A DNA stretch of 64,000 bases from positions 62,001 through 126,000 of the forward strand of contig CAWBAJ010000015.1 in assembly GCA_963786765.1 (NCBI GenBank), in the 5' to 3' direction. This document shows, piece by piece, positions 8,341-15,668 of this stretch (positions are counted from its first letter, which is position 1; each line of letters starts with the position of its first letter). The translations under genes and the position numbers were made by a program. The notes beneath the pieces are model-generated. The model worked only from the letters and a program-made list of their open reading frames with translations, was not told where the DNA came from and searched no databases. Source of the DNA: DATKNA01 sp963786765 (GTDB lineage Bacteria > Actinomycetota > Actinomycetes > Actinomycetales > Kineosporiaceae).

Positions 8341-9051
8341 TCAGTCGAAGTAGCGGGCCAGCCGTTCGGGAGGCGGCGCCGGCTCGCCGGCGCGGACCGG
8401 GCGGAGATCGGCGAAGACACTGGCGCCGTCGTACCCCGTGTGGAGCGGGTACCAGACGGCATTGCCGCCGTGCCCCGCGCAGAACCACTTGAACGTCTGC
8501 ACGTCGAGGTACTTCACGTGAGTGGGATCGGCGACGGCACCGATCGACTGCCAGTGCGGCGACATCAGGTGCAGCACTCCGTCGTCCGCGAGGACGCGAT
8601 GCAGCTGGTTCATCAGGGGCACCAGGTCGATCACGTGCTCCAGGACGTGCACCGCGTAGATCCGGTCCACGCCGCCGTCGGCGAACGGGAGGGCCCGGCG
8701 CAGGTCCGCCAGCACGTCCACGCCCGGCGCCGGATACATGTCCACCCCGGCGGACGTCGCCACCTGCTTCGTCCCGCCGCTGCCGACGTCGAGGGTGCGC
8801 AGCACCTCCTGCTCGCCGACCCGGACGCCGTCCCAGAACGCGTACACACCCCGCAACGAGCACACGGTCTCGCGCAGCAGGTCGCGGGTCGCGCCGTCGG
8901 GCACCCAGCCGTCGACGTGGGCCACGCCTCCGTCGAACCCCACCGACACCCGATCGCCGACCCCTTGCAGTCGCTCGTCGTGCTTCAGCAGGCCGGAGAC
9001 GACCTCCTCGAGCCAGCGGTCGCGCAGCGCCAGGTGCTCCGGGTTCGACAT
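8341..9051 (-). CDS. BON-domain plus class I SAM methyltransferase
   Basis: A 236-residue two-part protein. Residues about 15-80 (VSVGFDGGVAHVDGWVPDG ... VCSLRGVYAFWDGVRVG) resemble a BON domain, the small lipid- or surface-associated fold found in OsmY. Residues from about 87 form a Rossmann methyltransferase with motif I LDVGSGGTKQ, an acidic VDMYP, and the post-motif FADGGVDRIYAVHVLEHV typical of methyltransferase type 11. The ATG at 9051 leaves an 83-bp divergent promoter region before the glycosyltransferase; a start at 9093 would nearly consume it. Acceptor unknown, probably a glycan or lipid given the context. Confidence 0.7.
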   Translation of the reverse strand: MSNPEHLALRDRWLEEVVSGLLKHDERLQGVGDRVSVGFDGGVAHVDGWVPDGATRDLLRETVCSLRGVYAFWDGVRVGEQEVLRTLDVGSGGTKQVATSAGVDMYPAPGVDVLADLRRALPFADGGVDRIYAVHVLEHVIDLVPLMNQLHRVLADDGVLHLMSPHWQSIGAVADPTHVKYLDVQTFKWFCAGHGGNAVWYPLHTGYDGASVFADLRPVRAGEPAPPPERLARYFD

Positions 9052-9121
9052 CGACACGGGCAACCAGTACTGCCCGCACCCCGTGCCGTCCACCCGGCGT
9101 GCCCGGCCGGAGCCGCACCGC

Positions 9122-9127
9122 TACCTT
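9122..9127 (+). promoter_or_regulatory. leaderless -10 box (TACCTT) for the glycosyltransferase
   Basis: TACCTT ends 7 nt before the GTG at 9135. It supports that start over the ATG at 9099. Confidence 0.45.
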
Positions 9128-9134
9128 TCGCGAC

Positions 9135-10994
9135 GTGTCCGATCTGTCCCCCGAGCCCGTCGTGAGCGTCGTCGTCCCCGCCCACCTCGCCGACACGTCC
9201 CAGGCCGCCTTTCTGCCGGCCGCCATGGACTGCCTGCTCGCCCAGACCCTCTGCGACTGGGAGGCGGTCGTCGTGGACGACGGCTCGCCGCTGCCGGTCG
9301 AGCCGCTGCTGCCGAGCGACCCGCGGATCCGGCTCCTGCGGCACGACCGCAACCGCGGCCTGGGCGCGGCCCTGAACAGCGGGCTCGACGCGACCGCGGC
9401 CGGCTACGTCGCCTACCTGCCGGTGGACGACCTGATCGCGCCCGAGCACCTCGCCAGCCTGGCCGCAGCCCTGGACGCCGACGACGCGGCGGCGCTCGCC
9501 GTGACCGGCGTCCGGCACTCGTACAACCGGCACGCACCGGGACGGATCGAGGGCCGCCCGCTGCAGCTCGTCCAGGCGATGCACCGCCGAACGGAAGACC
9601 GGTGGGTCGAGCGCGAGGAGCTGGTCACCGACGACCTCGACCGGATGCTCTGGGACCGGCTGGGCGAGCGGGGCCGCATGGTGGAGACCGGCGTGGTCAC
9701 CTGTGAGTGGGTCGACCACCCCACCCAGCTGTCGAAGGTGCTGCGCGAGCCCGAGGGCGGGCTCAACACCTACCGCTCGCGGTTCGGCGTGAGCGAGCCC
9801 ATCCGCATGCACACCACGGTGGGCAACCGCATCGACGAGGTCGCGCACTACGCGCGGTACCGGGACAGGCCAGACATCCCCCGCGACGAGGACGGGCTGC
9901 GGATCCTGCTCGTCGGGGAGCTCGCGTACAACGCCGACCGGGTGCTCGCCCTCGAGGAACGGGGGCACCAGCTGTTCGGCCTGTGGATGCCGGATCCGTA
10001 CTGGTACAACTCCGTCGGTCCGCTCCCGTTCGGGCACGTGACCGACCTTCCCCGCGGATTGTCGCCGCAGGGCTGGCGGGACGCCGTCCTGGACGCCGGC
10101 ATCGACGTGATCTACGCGCTGCTCAACTGGCAGGCAGTACCGTTCGCGGCGTCGGTGCTGCGGGCCGTCCGTGATCAGGCGGGGGTGCCCTTCGTGTGGC
10201 ACTACAAGGAAGGGCCCTTCATCTCCCGTGAGCGCGGCCACTGGGGCGACCTCGCCGAGCTGACCACCCGCTCCGACGGGCTGATCTCCTCCAGCCCGCA
10301 GATGCGGGACTGGACGAGGGTGGTCTTCCCGGAGAGCGCGCGACTGCCCCATCACGTGCTCGACGGCGACCTGCCGAAGGCCGACTGGTTCGGCGACGAC
10401 CGCGCGCCACTGCTGTCCGACGCCGACGGCGAGATCCACACCGTCGTGCCGGGCCGGCCGATCGGGCTGCACCCGCAGACCGTCGCGGAGCTGGCCGAGC
10501 ACGGCGTGCACCTGCATTTCTACGGGGACTTCACGCACGGCCAGTGGCGCGCCTGGATCGACCGCACCCGCGGGATGGCGCCGCGGCACCTGCACCTGCA
10601 CGCCCAGGTCGACCAGGGCGAGTGGGTGCGGGAGTTCTCCCGGTACGACGCCGGCTGGCTGCACACGTTCGCGTCCCGCAACGGCGGCGACCTGCGGCGC
10701 GCGGACTGGGACGACCTGAACATCCCCGCCCGCCTGACGACGCTGGTCGCCGCCGGCGTCCCGCTGCTGCAGCGCGACAACAGCGGCTCCGTCGTCGCCA
10801 CCCAGGAGCTCGCCCGGGAGCGGGGCCTCGGCCTGTTCTTCACCGACGTCCCCGACCTGGCCCGGCAGCTGCGCGACCGGGACCGCCTCGCCCTGATCCG
10901 GGAGCGGGTGTGGGCGCAGCGCCTCGACTTCAGTTTCGACGAGAACGCCGACGCGCTCGTCGACTTCTTCCGGAAGGTGATGGCCTCTACTTGA
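9135..10994 (+). CDS. two-domain glycosyltransferase (GT2-like plus GT4-like)
   Basis: A 619-residue protein. Residues 1-110 form a GT-A nucleotide-sugar domain: VVSVVVPAHLAD, WEAVVVDDGSPLPV, and the metal-binding LPVDDLIAPEHL. From about residue 255 a second, GT-B-like module begins (LRILLVGELAYNADRVLALEERG), with VWHYKEGPF, ISSSPQMRDW and a C-terminal NIPARLTTLVAAGVPLL segment that reads like the donor-site helix of GT4 enzymes. No membrane helices, so it is cytoplasmic. It is divergent from the methyltransferase, HAD and carbamoyltransferase genes, and together they look like a small glycan-decorating cluster. The linkage formed is unknown. Confidence 0.7.
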   Translation: MSDLSPEPVVSVVVPAHLADTSQAAFLPAAMDCLLAQTLCDWEAVVVDDGSPLPVEPLLPSDPRIRLLRHDRNRGLGAALNSGLDATAAGYVAYLPVDDLIAPEHLASLAAALDADDAAALAVTGVRHSYNRHAPGRIEGRPLQLVQAMHRRTEDRWVEREELVTDDLDRMLWDRLGERGRMVETGVVTCEWVDHPTQLSKVLREPEGGLNTYRSRFGVSEPIRMHTTVGNRIDEVAHYARYRDRPDIPRDEDGLRILLVGELAYNADRVLALEERGHQLFGLWMPDPYWYNSVGPLPFGHVTDLPRGLSPQGWRDAVLDAGIDVIYALLNWQAVPFAASVLRAVRDQAGVPFVWHYKEGPFISRERGHWGDLAELTTRSDGLISSSPQMRDWTRVVFPESARLPHHVLDGDLPKADWFGDDRAPLLSDADGEIHTVVPGRPIGLHPQTVAELAEHGVHLHFYGDFTHGQWRAWIDRTRGMAPRHLHLHAQVDQGEWVREFSRYDAGWLHTFASRNGGDLRRADWDDLNIPARLTTLVAAGVPLLQRDNSGSVVATQELARERGLGLFFTDVPDLARQLRDRDRLALIRERVWAQRLDFSFDENADALVDFFRKVMAST

Positions 10995-11079
10995 GGCCGA
11001 GGAGTTCCCGAAGGTGGCATGGCAGTCACTTTCGGAGACACCCTCCGGTTGCATGATGTGCCGGGGAGGGGGAACCAGG

Positions 11080-11322
11080 ATGGTCATGACGACGCCCGCC
11101 GAGCGGCCCGCGGAGCCCCACGAGGACCCGGCGGTGGCGACGCCGCCGGGCGAGGACACGGCGTACACCGCGGTCGGCCAGGTCGAGGCCGGTGCCGAGC
11201 CGGACGCCGACGTCGCGGAGGAGTACGCGGAGTCGGTGCCGCTCGACCCCACGCCCGAGCAGGTCGAGCACTACCTCGAGCTGGTGGGCGACGAGGATCC
11301 GGACCCGCCTGACCGGGCCTGA
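11080..11322 (+). CDS. small acidic hypothetical protein
   Basis: An 80-residue strongly acidic protein (MVMTTPAERPAEPHEDP ... EQVEHYLELVGDEDPDPPDRA). The only ordered-looking part is a short helix near PEQVEHYLELVG. A GGGGAGGGGG ribosome site lies about 7 nt before the ATG at 11080; ATG 11086 is an alternative. It stands alone between the glycosyltransferase and the convergent FAD oxidoreductase. No recognised family. Confidence 0.5.
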   Translation: MVMTTPAERPAEPHEDPAVATPPGEDTAYTAVGQVEAGAEPDADVAEEYAESVPLDPTPEQVEHYLELVGDEDPDPPDRA

Positions 11323-11331
11323 CCGGCCGGG

Positions 11332-12456
11332 TCAGCCCGCGGTCGCGAACCGGGCCAGCGAGAACGCGGCGACGTCGGGCTCGGGCGCACGGCCCTCGGC
11401 GAGGTCGGCCAGGACGATCCCCATCAGCGCGGAGAACTTGAAGCCCTCGCCCGAGTCACCGCAGGCGAGGACGATCCCGCCGGGCAGGGTGTCGAGGACG
11501 AAGCGCCCGTCCGGTGACTCCGTCCACGAGCAGACCTGCGCGTCCAGGGGCTGCGGGCGGACGCCCAGGATGTCGCGGCGGACGACGCGGGTGATCTCGG
11601 CGGTGACGGCCTCGCTCGGCGTGCGGTCGACGTCGCCCTCCACGAGATCGCGCAGGGGCCGGTCGATCCCGACCTTGTAGCCCCGGCCCGGGGTGGGCAT
11701 GGCGTAGAGGTTGGGGACGTCGCTGCCGTCGTCCGCGTGGTGCGGGCGGTCGACCACGCAGGCGTAGTCGTCGCTCGCCCCCGGCGAGGCCGGGTCCCCG
11801 AAGTGCACGACCTGCTCCAGGCGGGGGTTCAGGGCCAGCGGCACGCCCAGGCCGTCGAGGAGGCCGCGGGCACCGGGCCCGGGCGCGAGCACGGCGACGT
11901 CGGCCGAGCGCGTCGCGCCGTCGTCGAGGTCGATCCGGACGCCGGCGGCGACGGGTCGCACGGCCCGGACCCGGACCCGCTCGACGGTGCCGCCGGCGGC
12001 CTCGAACAGCCCCAGCTGGGCTCGCAGCGAGGCGGCCGCGAGCACGGGGCCCGCGGCGTCGCACCAGACGGCGCCACGGCCGTCCGGCCGGAGCCCCGGC
12101 AGCCGCCGCCCGACGTCGCCGGCGTCCACGACCTCGTGCCGCACCCCCTCGCCGGCCAGGGCGGCCACCACGTCGGCGAGGCCGTCGCCGTCCCGCCAGA
12201 GCAGCCCGCGACGCAGGTGCACGGTCGTGCCGGTCAGCCGCTCGAGCCGCTGCATGGCCTCGACGCTGCGCAGTGCGAGCCGGACGCGGACCGCGTCCGG
12301 GTGGGTCAGCCGCCAGAGCCGGGTGGGTCCGGGGGACGACGAGAGGTCGTTCGCGGGGCCGAACCGGTCGAGGAGGGCGACCTCGTGCCCGCGACGGGCC
12401 AGCTCGGCAGCGGCGGGCAGCCCCCAGGCCCCGGCCCCGATCACGACGACGCGCAT
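11332..12456 (-). CDS. FAD-dependent oxidoreductase of the DAO/sarcosine-oxidase family
   Basis: A 374-residue DAO-fold flavoenzyme. The N terminus VVVIGAGAWGLPAAAELARRGHEVALLDRF is the FAD Rossmann motif (given here in part: GAGAWG). The C terminus has GGIVLACGDSGEGFKFS, matching the monomeric sarcosine oxidase/N-methyltryptophan oxidase ending (GHGFKF-like). The covalent-FAD cysteine of sarcosine oxidases would fall in the CGDSGEGFKFS region. A TAGGCT box lies 6 nt before the ATG, so the mRNA is probably leaderless. Divergent from padR. It should oxidise a secondary amine or amino acid; the substrate is not determinable. Confidence 0.8.
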   Translation of the reverse strand: MRVVVIGAGAWGLPAAAELARRGHEVALLDRFGPANDLSSSPGPTRLWRLTHPDAVRVRLALRSVEAMQRLERLTGTTVHLRRGLLWRDGDGLADVVAALAGEGVRHEVVDAGDVGRRLPGLRPDGRGAVWCDAAGPVLAAASLRAQLGLFEAAGGTVERVRVRAVRPVAAGVRIDLDDGATRSADVAVLAPGPGARGLLDGLGVPLALNPRLEQVVHFGDPASPGASDDYACVVDRPHHADDGSDVPNLYAMPTPGRGYKVGIDRPLRDLVEGDVDRTPSEAVTAEITRVVRRDILGVRPQPLDAQVCSWTESPDGRFVLDTLPGGIVLACGDSGEGFKFSALMGIVLADLAEGRAPEPDVAAFSLARFATAG

Positions 12457-12462
12457 GCGGGG

Positions 12463-12468
12463 AGCCTA
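12463..12468 (-). promoter_or_regulatory. leaderless -10 box (TAGGCT) for the FAD oxidoreductase
   Basis: TAGGCT on the minus strand ends 6 nt before the ATG of the oxidoreductase gene. Confidence 0.45.
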
Positions 12469-12501
12469 GCCACGGGGACCGACCGACCCGGGAACAACGT
12501 C

Positions 12502-12530
12502 TTGCCCCCGACCGTTCAGCGATATATCGT
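12502..12530 (+). promoter_or_regulatory. padR promoter with overlapping palindrome
   Basis: TTGCCC and TATCGT are 17 bp apart. The palindrome CGATATATCG (12520-12529) covers the -10 box, so a PadR dimer bound there would block transcription. AT-rich palindromes of this type are usual PadR targets; that this PadR binds it is inference. Confidence 0.6.
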
Positions 12531-12557
12531 CAACCCATCGAGAAGGAGGAACAGACG

Positions 12558-13250
12558 ATGAGGAACCCGATGTTCAACGAGATGAGGGGGCACGGCGGGC
12601 GCCGTGCCTTCGGTCCCGGGTTCGGTCCGGGCGGTCCCGGCTTCGGCCCGGGCGGTCCCGGGTTCGGTCCGGGCGGTCCCGGGTTCGGTCCGGGCGGCCC
12701 CGGCTTCGGCCCGGGCGGGCCCCCCTGGCACAGGGGTCACGGGGGGCGTGGGCGGCGCGGGCGCGGCAACGTGCGTGCGGCCATCCTGGCCCTGCTCGCC
12801 GAGGAGCCGCGCCACGGCTACGCGGTCATGACCGAGCTGTCCGCCCGCAGCGGCGGGCTGTGGCGCCCCAGCCCGGGGTCGGTGTACCCAGTCCTGCAGC
12901 AGCTGCAGGACGAGGGGCTGGTCGCCTCGCGTGACTCCGAGGGCCGCAAGGTCTTCGAGCTCACCGACGCCGGCCGCCGGTACGTCGAGGAGCACGCCGA
13001 CGAGCTGCAGGAGCCGTGGCAGGTCGCGGACCAGGGGCCGCGGACCCGGGTGCAGTCGCTCATGCGAGCGACCGCAGGGCTCGGCGCCGCGGTGGAGCAG
13101 GTCGCGCGGCACGCCGACGACGAGCAGGCGGCCCAGGCGCTCACCGTCCTCGAGGACGCGCGGCGCGCCATGTACCGCATCCTCGCGGGCGACGCGACGT
13201 CGTACCCCCCGGAGCCGGGCGTGCAGCCCGGCGCCGAACCGCAGGCCTGA
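12558..13250 (+). CDS. PadR family regulator with N-terminal Gly-Phe-Gly-Pro repeats
   Basis: A 230-residue protein. Residues 21-55 are five exact GFGPGGP heptads, followed by a basic linker (GRGRRGRGN). The winged helix follows at about residues 73-150: VRAAILALLAEEPRHGYAVM, SGGLWRPSPGSVYPVLQQL, and the wing DSEGRKVFELTDAGRRY, a textbook PadR domain. The C-terminal helices include VQSLMRATAGLGAAVEQ. The glycine/proline-rich tail is predicted disordered. AAGGAGGA lies 7 nt upstream of the ATG. The palindrome over its promoter suggests autorepression. PadR proteins sense phenolics or drugs and usually control an efflux or degradation gene; no such gene is adjacent unless the divergent oxidoreductase is the target. 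Confidence 0.85.
   Translation: MRNPMFNEMRGHGGRRAFGPGFGPGGPGFGPGGPGFGPGGPGFGPGGPGFGPGGPPWHRGHGGRGRRGRGNVRAAILALLAEEPRHGYAVMTELSARSGGLWRPSPGSVYPVLQQLQDEGLVASRDSEGRKVFELTDAGRRYVEEHADELQEPWQVADQGPRTRVQSLMRATAGLGAAVEQVARHADDEQAAQALTVLEDARRAMYRILAGDATSYPPEPGVQPGAEPQA
12618..12722 (+). repeat. 21-bp coding tandem repeat, five units
   Basis: Five near-identical 21-bp units encode the GFGPGGP heptads of the PadR protein. Differences are at third positions only, so selection on the peptide is likely, but the units are similar enough to slip. Confidence 0.85.
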
Positions 13251-13267
13251 CCCGCCTGCACCCACCA

Positions 13268-13299
13268 GCAGCCGGTCCGGGATCTCCCGGGCCGGCTGC
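13268..13299 (+). terminator. terminator hairpin after padR
   Basis: GCAGCCGGtCCGGG and CCCGGgCCGGCTGC form a 14-bp stem with an ATCT loop, 18 bp after the padR stop. There is no U tract. It would isolate padR from the nagA-like gene. Confidence 0.6.
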
Positions 13300-13317
13300 C
13301 GGCGCGTCTGGACCCGG

Positions 13318-13323
13318 TACCGT
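13318..13323 (+). promoter_or_regulatory. leaderless -10 box (TACCGT) for the nagA-like gene
   Basis: TACCGT ends 8 nt before the GTG at 13332. Confidence 0.4.
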
Positions 13324-13331
13324 CGGCAGCC

Positions 13332-14194
13332 GTGGACGACCTGCTCGTCACGGCGCCGCGGATCCTCACGCCCGATCGCGTCCTGGCACCCGGCTGGGTG
13401 TCGGTCACGGGCGAGCGCGTGACGGGCGTCGGCAGCGGGACGGCACCCCCCGCGTCGACCCGCCGGGACCTCGCCGGGACCCTCGTGCCGGGCTTCGTCG
13501 ACCTGCACGTCCACGGCGGCGGCGGGTTCGACTTCGCCCGTGCGCCCGACGACCCGCACGCTGCCGTCCAGGTCGTCGGGGCGCATCGTCGGCACGGGAC
13601 CACGACCACCCTCGCGAGCCTCGTCAGTGCCCCGCACGTGCTCCTGCTGCGCCAGGTCGCGGCGCTGGCGGACCTCGCCGACGAGGGCGTCGTCGACGGG
13701 ATCCACCTCGAGGGGCCCTGGCTCGCGCGGGCCTGGGCCGGGGCGCACGACCCGGCCGCGCTGCGCCCCCCGGATGCCGCGGAGCTCGACGCCCTGCTGC
13801 AGGCGGGGCGCGGCCACGTCCGGGTCGTGACCCTGGCTCCTGAGCTCGACGGTGCGATCGACGCCGTTCGCCGCATCGTCGCCGCCGGCGCCGTCGTCGC
13901 GATCGGCCACACGGACGCGGACGCCGCCATCGTGCGCCAGGCAATCGAGGCGGGTGCGCGTCTCGGCACCCACCTCTTCAACGCGATGCCGCCGCTGCAC
14001 CACCGCGAACCAGGGCCGATCGGCGCCCTCCTCGCGGACCCCCGCTGCATCGTCGAGCTGATCGCCGACGGCGTCCACGTGCATCCCGACGTGCTCCGCG
14101 TCGCGGCAAGCGCCGCAGGCCCGGGGCGGTGGGCCCTGGTGACGGACGCGATCGCGTGCTCCGAGCCGGCCGCTGGGTCGGGGACCGGGCCTAG
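13332..14194 (+). pseudogene. nagA: N-acetylglucosamine-6-phosphate deacetylase, C terminus missing
   Basis: The first 280 or so residues match NagA: metal-site FVDLHVHGGGGFDF, GIHLEGPW, the histidine motif AIGHTDADAAIV, THLFNAMPPLHHREPG, and the catalytic-aspartate segment ALVTDAIA. NagA proteins run to about 380 residues, but here the barrel end and the C-terminal beta domain are absent, because the sequence passes straight into the convergent FHA gene. In the original frame the ORF continues antisense to FHA until 14462. A one-base shift after TDAIACS reads AGRWVGDRA and stops at TAG 14192-14194, which lies in the same CTAG as the FHA stop. Either way the enzyme is truncated and probably inactive. 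Confidence 0.75.
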
Positions 14195-14727
14195 CCGCCG
14201 TCGCCGCGCCGTCCCTTGGGCCGCGCGGCGTCCACCGCGTGCCGCACCAGCGAACGCAGGCGACCGGCCGCGGTCACCTCCGGCCCGGACGACTTCCAGC
14301 CCGTCCAGTCCGGCGTCACCTCCTGGAAGCGGACACCCGCGGGCGACGTGCCGGGAGGGGTGGGAGGGCCGGGCACCGCGGGCCCGGGGTCGGACGGGCC
14401 CGGCGTCACCGGGGAGCGATCGGGCACGAGCCGCAGGCGAACCCCCTCCTTGCCGCCGATGAGCACGGTCACGCCGCCGGCCGGCACCGGGACCCGCTGC
14501 ACCTGCCGGCCCGCCAGCCAGATGCCGTTGAGGCTCCCGCCGTCCACGAGTTCCCAGCCGCCCGCGCCGTACCTCGCGAGGGCGTGCCGCCGGCTGACGC
14601 GGTCGTCGTCGATCCGCACGTCCGCCTCGGGGGCGCGCCCGATCACCCACTCGCCGCGGGGCAGCGGGGTGGCGGCGGGCCCGACGTGGACGACGAGGCC
14701 ACCCGGGCCGTGGCGGCGGTCCTCCAT
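14191..14727 (-). CDS. FHA domain protein
   Basis: A 178-residue cytoplasmic protein. An FHA phosphothreonine-binding domain spans about residues 10-105: GEWVIGRAPEADVRIDDDRV (the conserved GR and the turn), then SRRHALARY with the Ser-Arg-x-His core, and SLNGIWLAG (the SxNG loop). A Pro-rich linker and a conserved C-terminal tail (FQEVTPDWTGWKSSG) follow. FHA proteins are readers of Ser/Thr-kinase phosphorylation; no kinase is adjacent. The ATG at 14727 is used because upstream sequence is not protein-like. It is convergent with the truncated nagA-like gene and shares a CTAG stop region with it. Confidence 0.8.
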   Translation of the reverse strand: MEDRRHGPGGLVVHVGPAATPLPRGEWVIGRAPEADVRIDDDRVSRRHALARYGAGGWELVDGGSLNGIWLAGRQVQRVPVPAGGVTVLIGGKEGVRLRLVPDRSPVTPGPSDPGPAVPGPPTPPGTSPAGVRFQEVTPDWTGWKSSGPEVTAAGRLRSLVRHAVDAARPKGRRGDGG

Positions 14728-14912
14728 GCCCGACAGTGTGCCCTTTTCGGACGGCGGTCGATTCAGCTTGATTCCGTGCTGACCACGAGGCGGAGGCCAC
14801 CCCTCCCCCGGATGGCCCACGGCGCGCCGGGCGGTGCGCGCCGGCGGGCGGGCTGGCAGGCTGTGGGCCGGACGGCGCCGGACGAGGACGCCGCCGCAGG
14901 AGGGAGCGCGCG

Positions 14913-15158
14913 ATGGGCGGGAGCACGGGGCCGGTGGGGGCGCAGCAGGGGGCACCGCTGACGGCGGACGCCGTCGGCGAGGCATCCGAGGCCGACGCGC
15001 AGGAGCAGCTGCAGGACGCCGTGCCGGCGAGCGACGACCCCGAGGCGGCGGTCGGCCGGCTCACCGGCCGTGACCTCGACACGGCGTTGTCGAGCGCGAA
15101 CGAGGCCGACCTCGCCGAGCAGGCAAGCGAGGTCCCGTACGACGACGACGAGCAGTGA
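14913..15158 (+). CDS. small acidic hypothetical protein upstream of Nudix gene
   Basis: An 81-residue Asp/Glu/Ala-rich protein (TADAVGEASEADAQEQLQ, ending VPYDDDEQ) with no membrane segment, no cysteine and no recognised domain. GGAGGGAG lies 6-8 nt upstream of the ATG. Its TGA overlaps the GTG start of the Nudix gene (GTGA), so the two are translationally coupled. The acidic composition resembles the other small protein at 11.1 kb but I see no alignable core. A partner role for the Nudix enzyme is possible but unsupported. Confidence 0.55.
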   Translation: MGGSTGPVGAQQGAPLTADAVGEASEADAQEQLQDAVPASDDPEAAVGRLTGRDLDTALSSANEADLAEQASEVPYDDDEQ

Positions 15159-15658
15159 CGGGCCGCCCTCGGCAGAGGCGGCAGAGCGCGGGGGTCCTGC
15201 TGTACCGGTTCTCCCCCGAGGATCGGGCGGGCGGCGGGCGCGTACCGGAGGTCCTCCTCGGGCACATGGGCGGCCCGATGTGGCAGCGGCGGGACGTCGG
15301 CGCGTGGTCCATCCCGAAGGGCGGCTACACCGACGAGGAGGACGCCTTCGCCGCCGCGCTGCGTGAGTTCGAGGAGGAGGTCGGGCGCCCCGTGCCGGCC
15401 GAGCACTTCGTCGACCTCGGCGAGGTCCAGCAGGCGAGCGGCAAGTTCGTGCGCGCCTGGGGAGCCGAGGGCGACCTCGATCCCGCGACCGCCGTCAGCA
15501 ACACGTTCGAAGTGGAGTGGCCGCCCGGCTCGGGGAGGCTGCAGGCCTTCCCCGAGTTCGACCGGGTCGCGTGGTTCGGGCCCGAGGAGGCGATGGCGAA
15601 GATCGTGACGGCGCAGGCCGCATTCGTCGAGCGGCTGCTCGCGGCGCTGGCCGCCTGA
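15155..15658 (+). CDS. Nudix hydrolase
   Basis: A 167-residue Nudix enzyme. The Nudix box runs GGYTDEEDAFAAALREFEEE plus VG (about residues 56-77) and fits Gx5Ex7REUxEExGU, including the catalytic REFEEE. The N terminus (QSAGVLLYRF ... VLLGHMGGPMW) is typical of the actinobacterial (di)nucleoside-polyphosphate or NTP-pyrophosphohydrolase group that starts with SAGLLLYR. Start GTG overlaps the stop of the small acidic gene. It ends 10 bp before the convergent CYTH-CHAD gene. Likely housecleaning of modified or long nucleotides; the substrate is not determinable. Confidence 0.85.
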   Translation: MTGRPRQRRQSAGVLLYRFSPEDRAGGGRVPEVLLGHMGGPMWQRRDVGAWSIPKGGYTDEEDAFAAALREFEEEVGRPVPAEHFVDLGEVQQASGKFVRAWGAEGDLDPATAVSNTFEVEWPPGSGRLQAFPEFDRVAWFGPEEAMAKIVTAQAAFVERLLAALAA

Positions 15659-15668
15659 TCCGGCTGCG

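Noticed and set aside
12483..14084. Long minus-strand ORF over padR and nagA-like gene
   Set aside because: It runs antisense through the GFGPGGP repeats and the PadR winged helix; translation is low-complexity.
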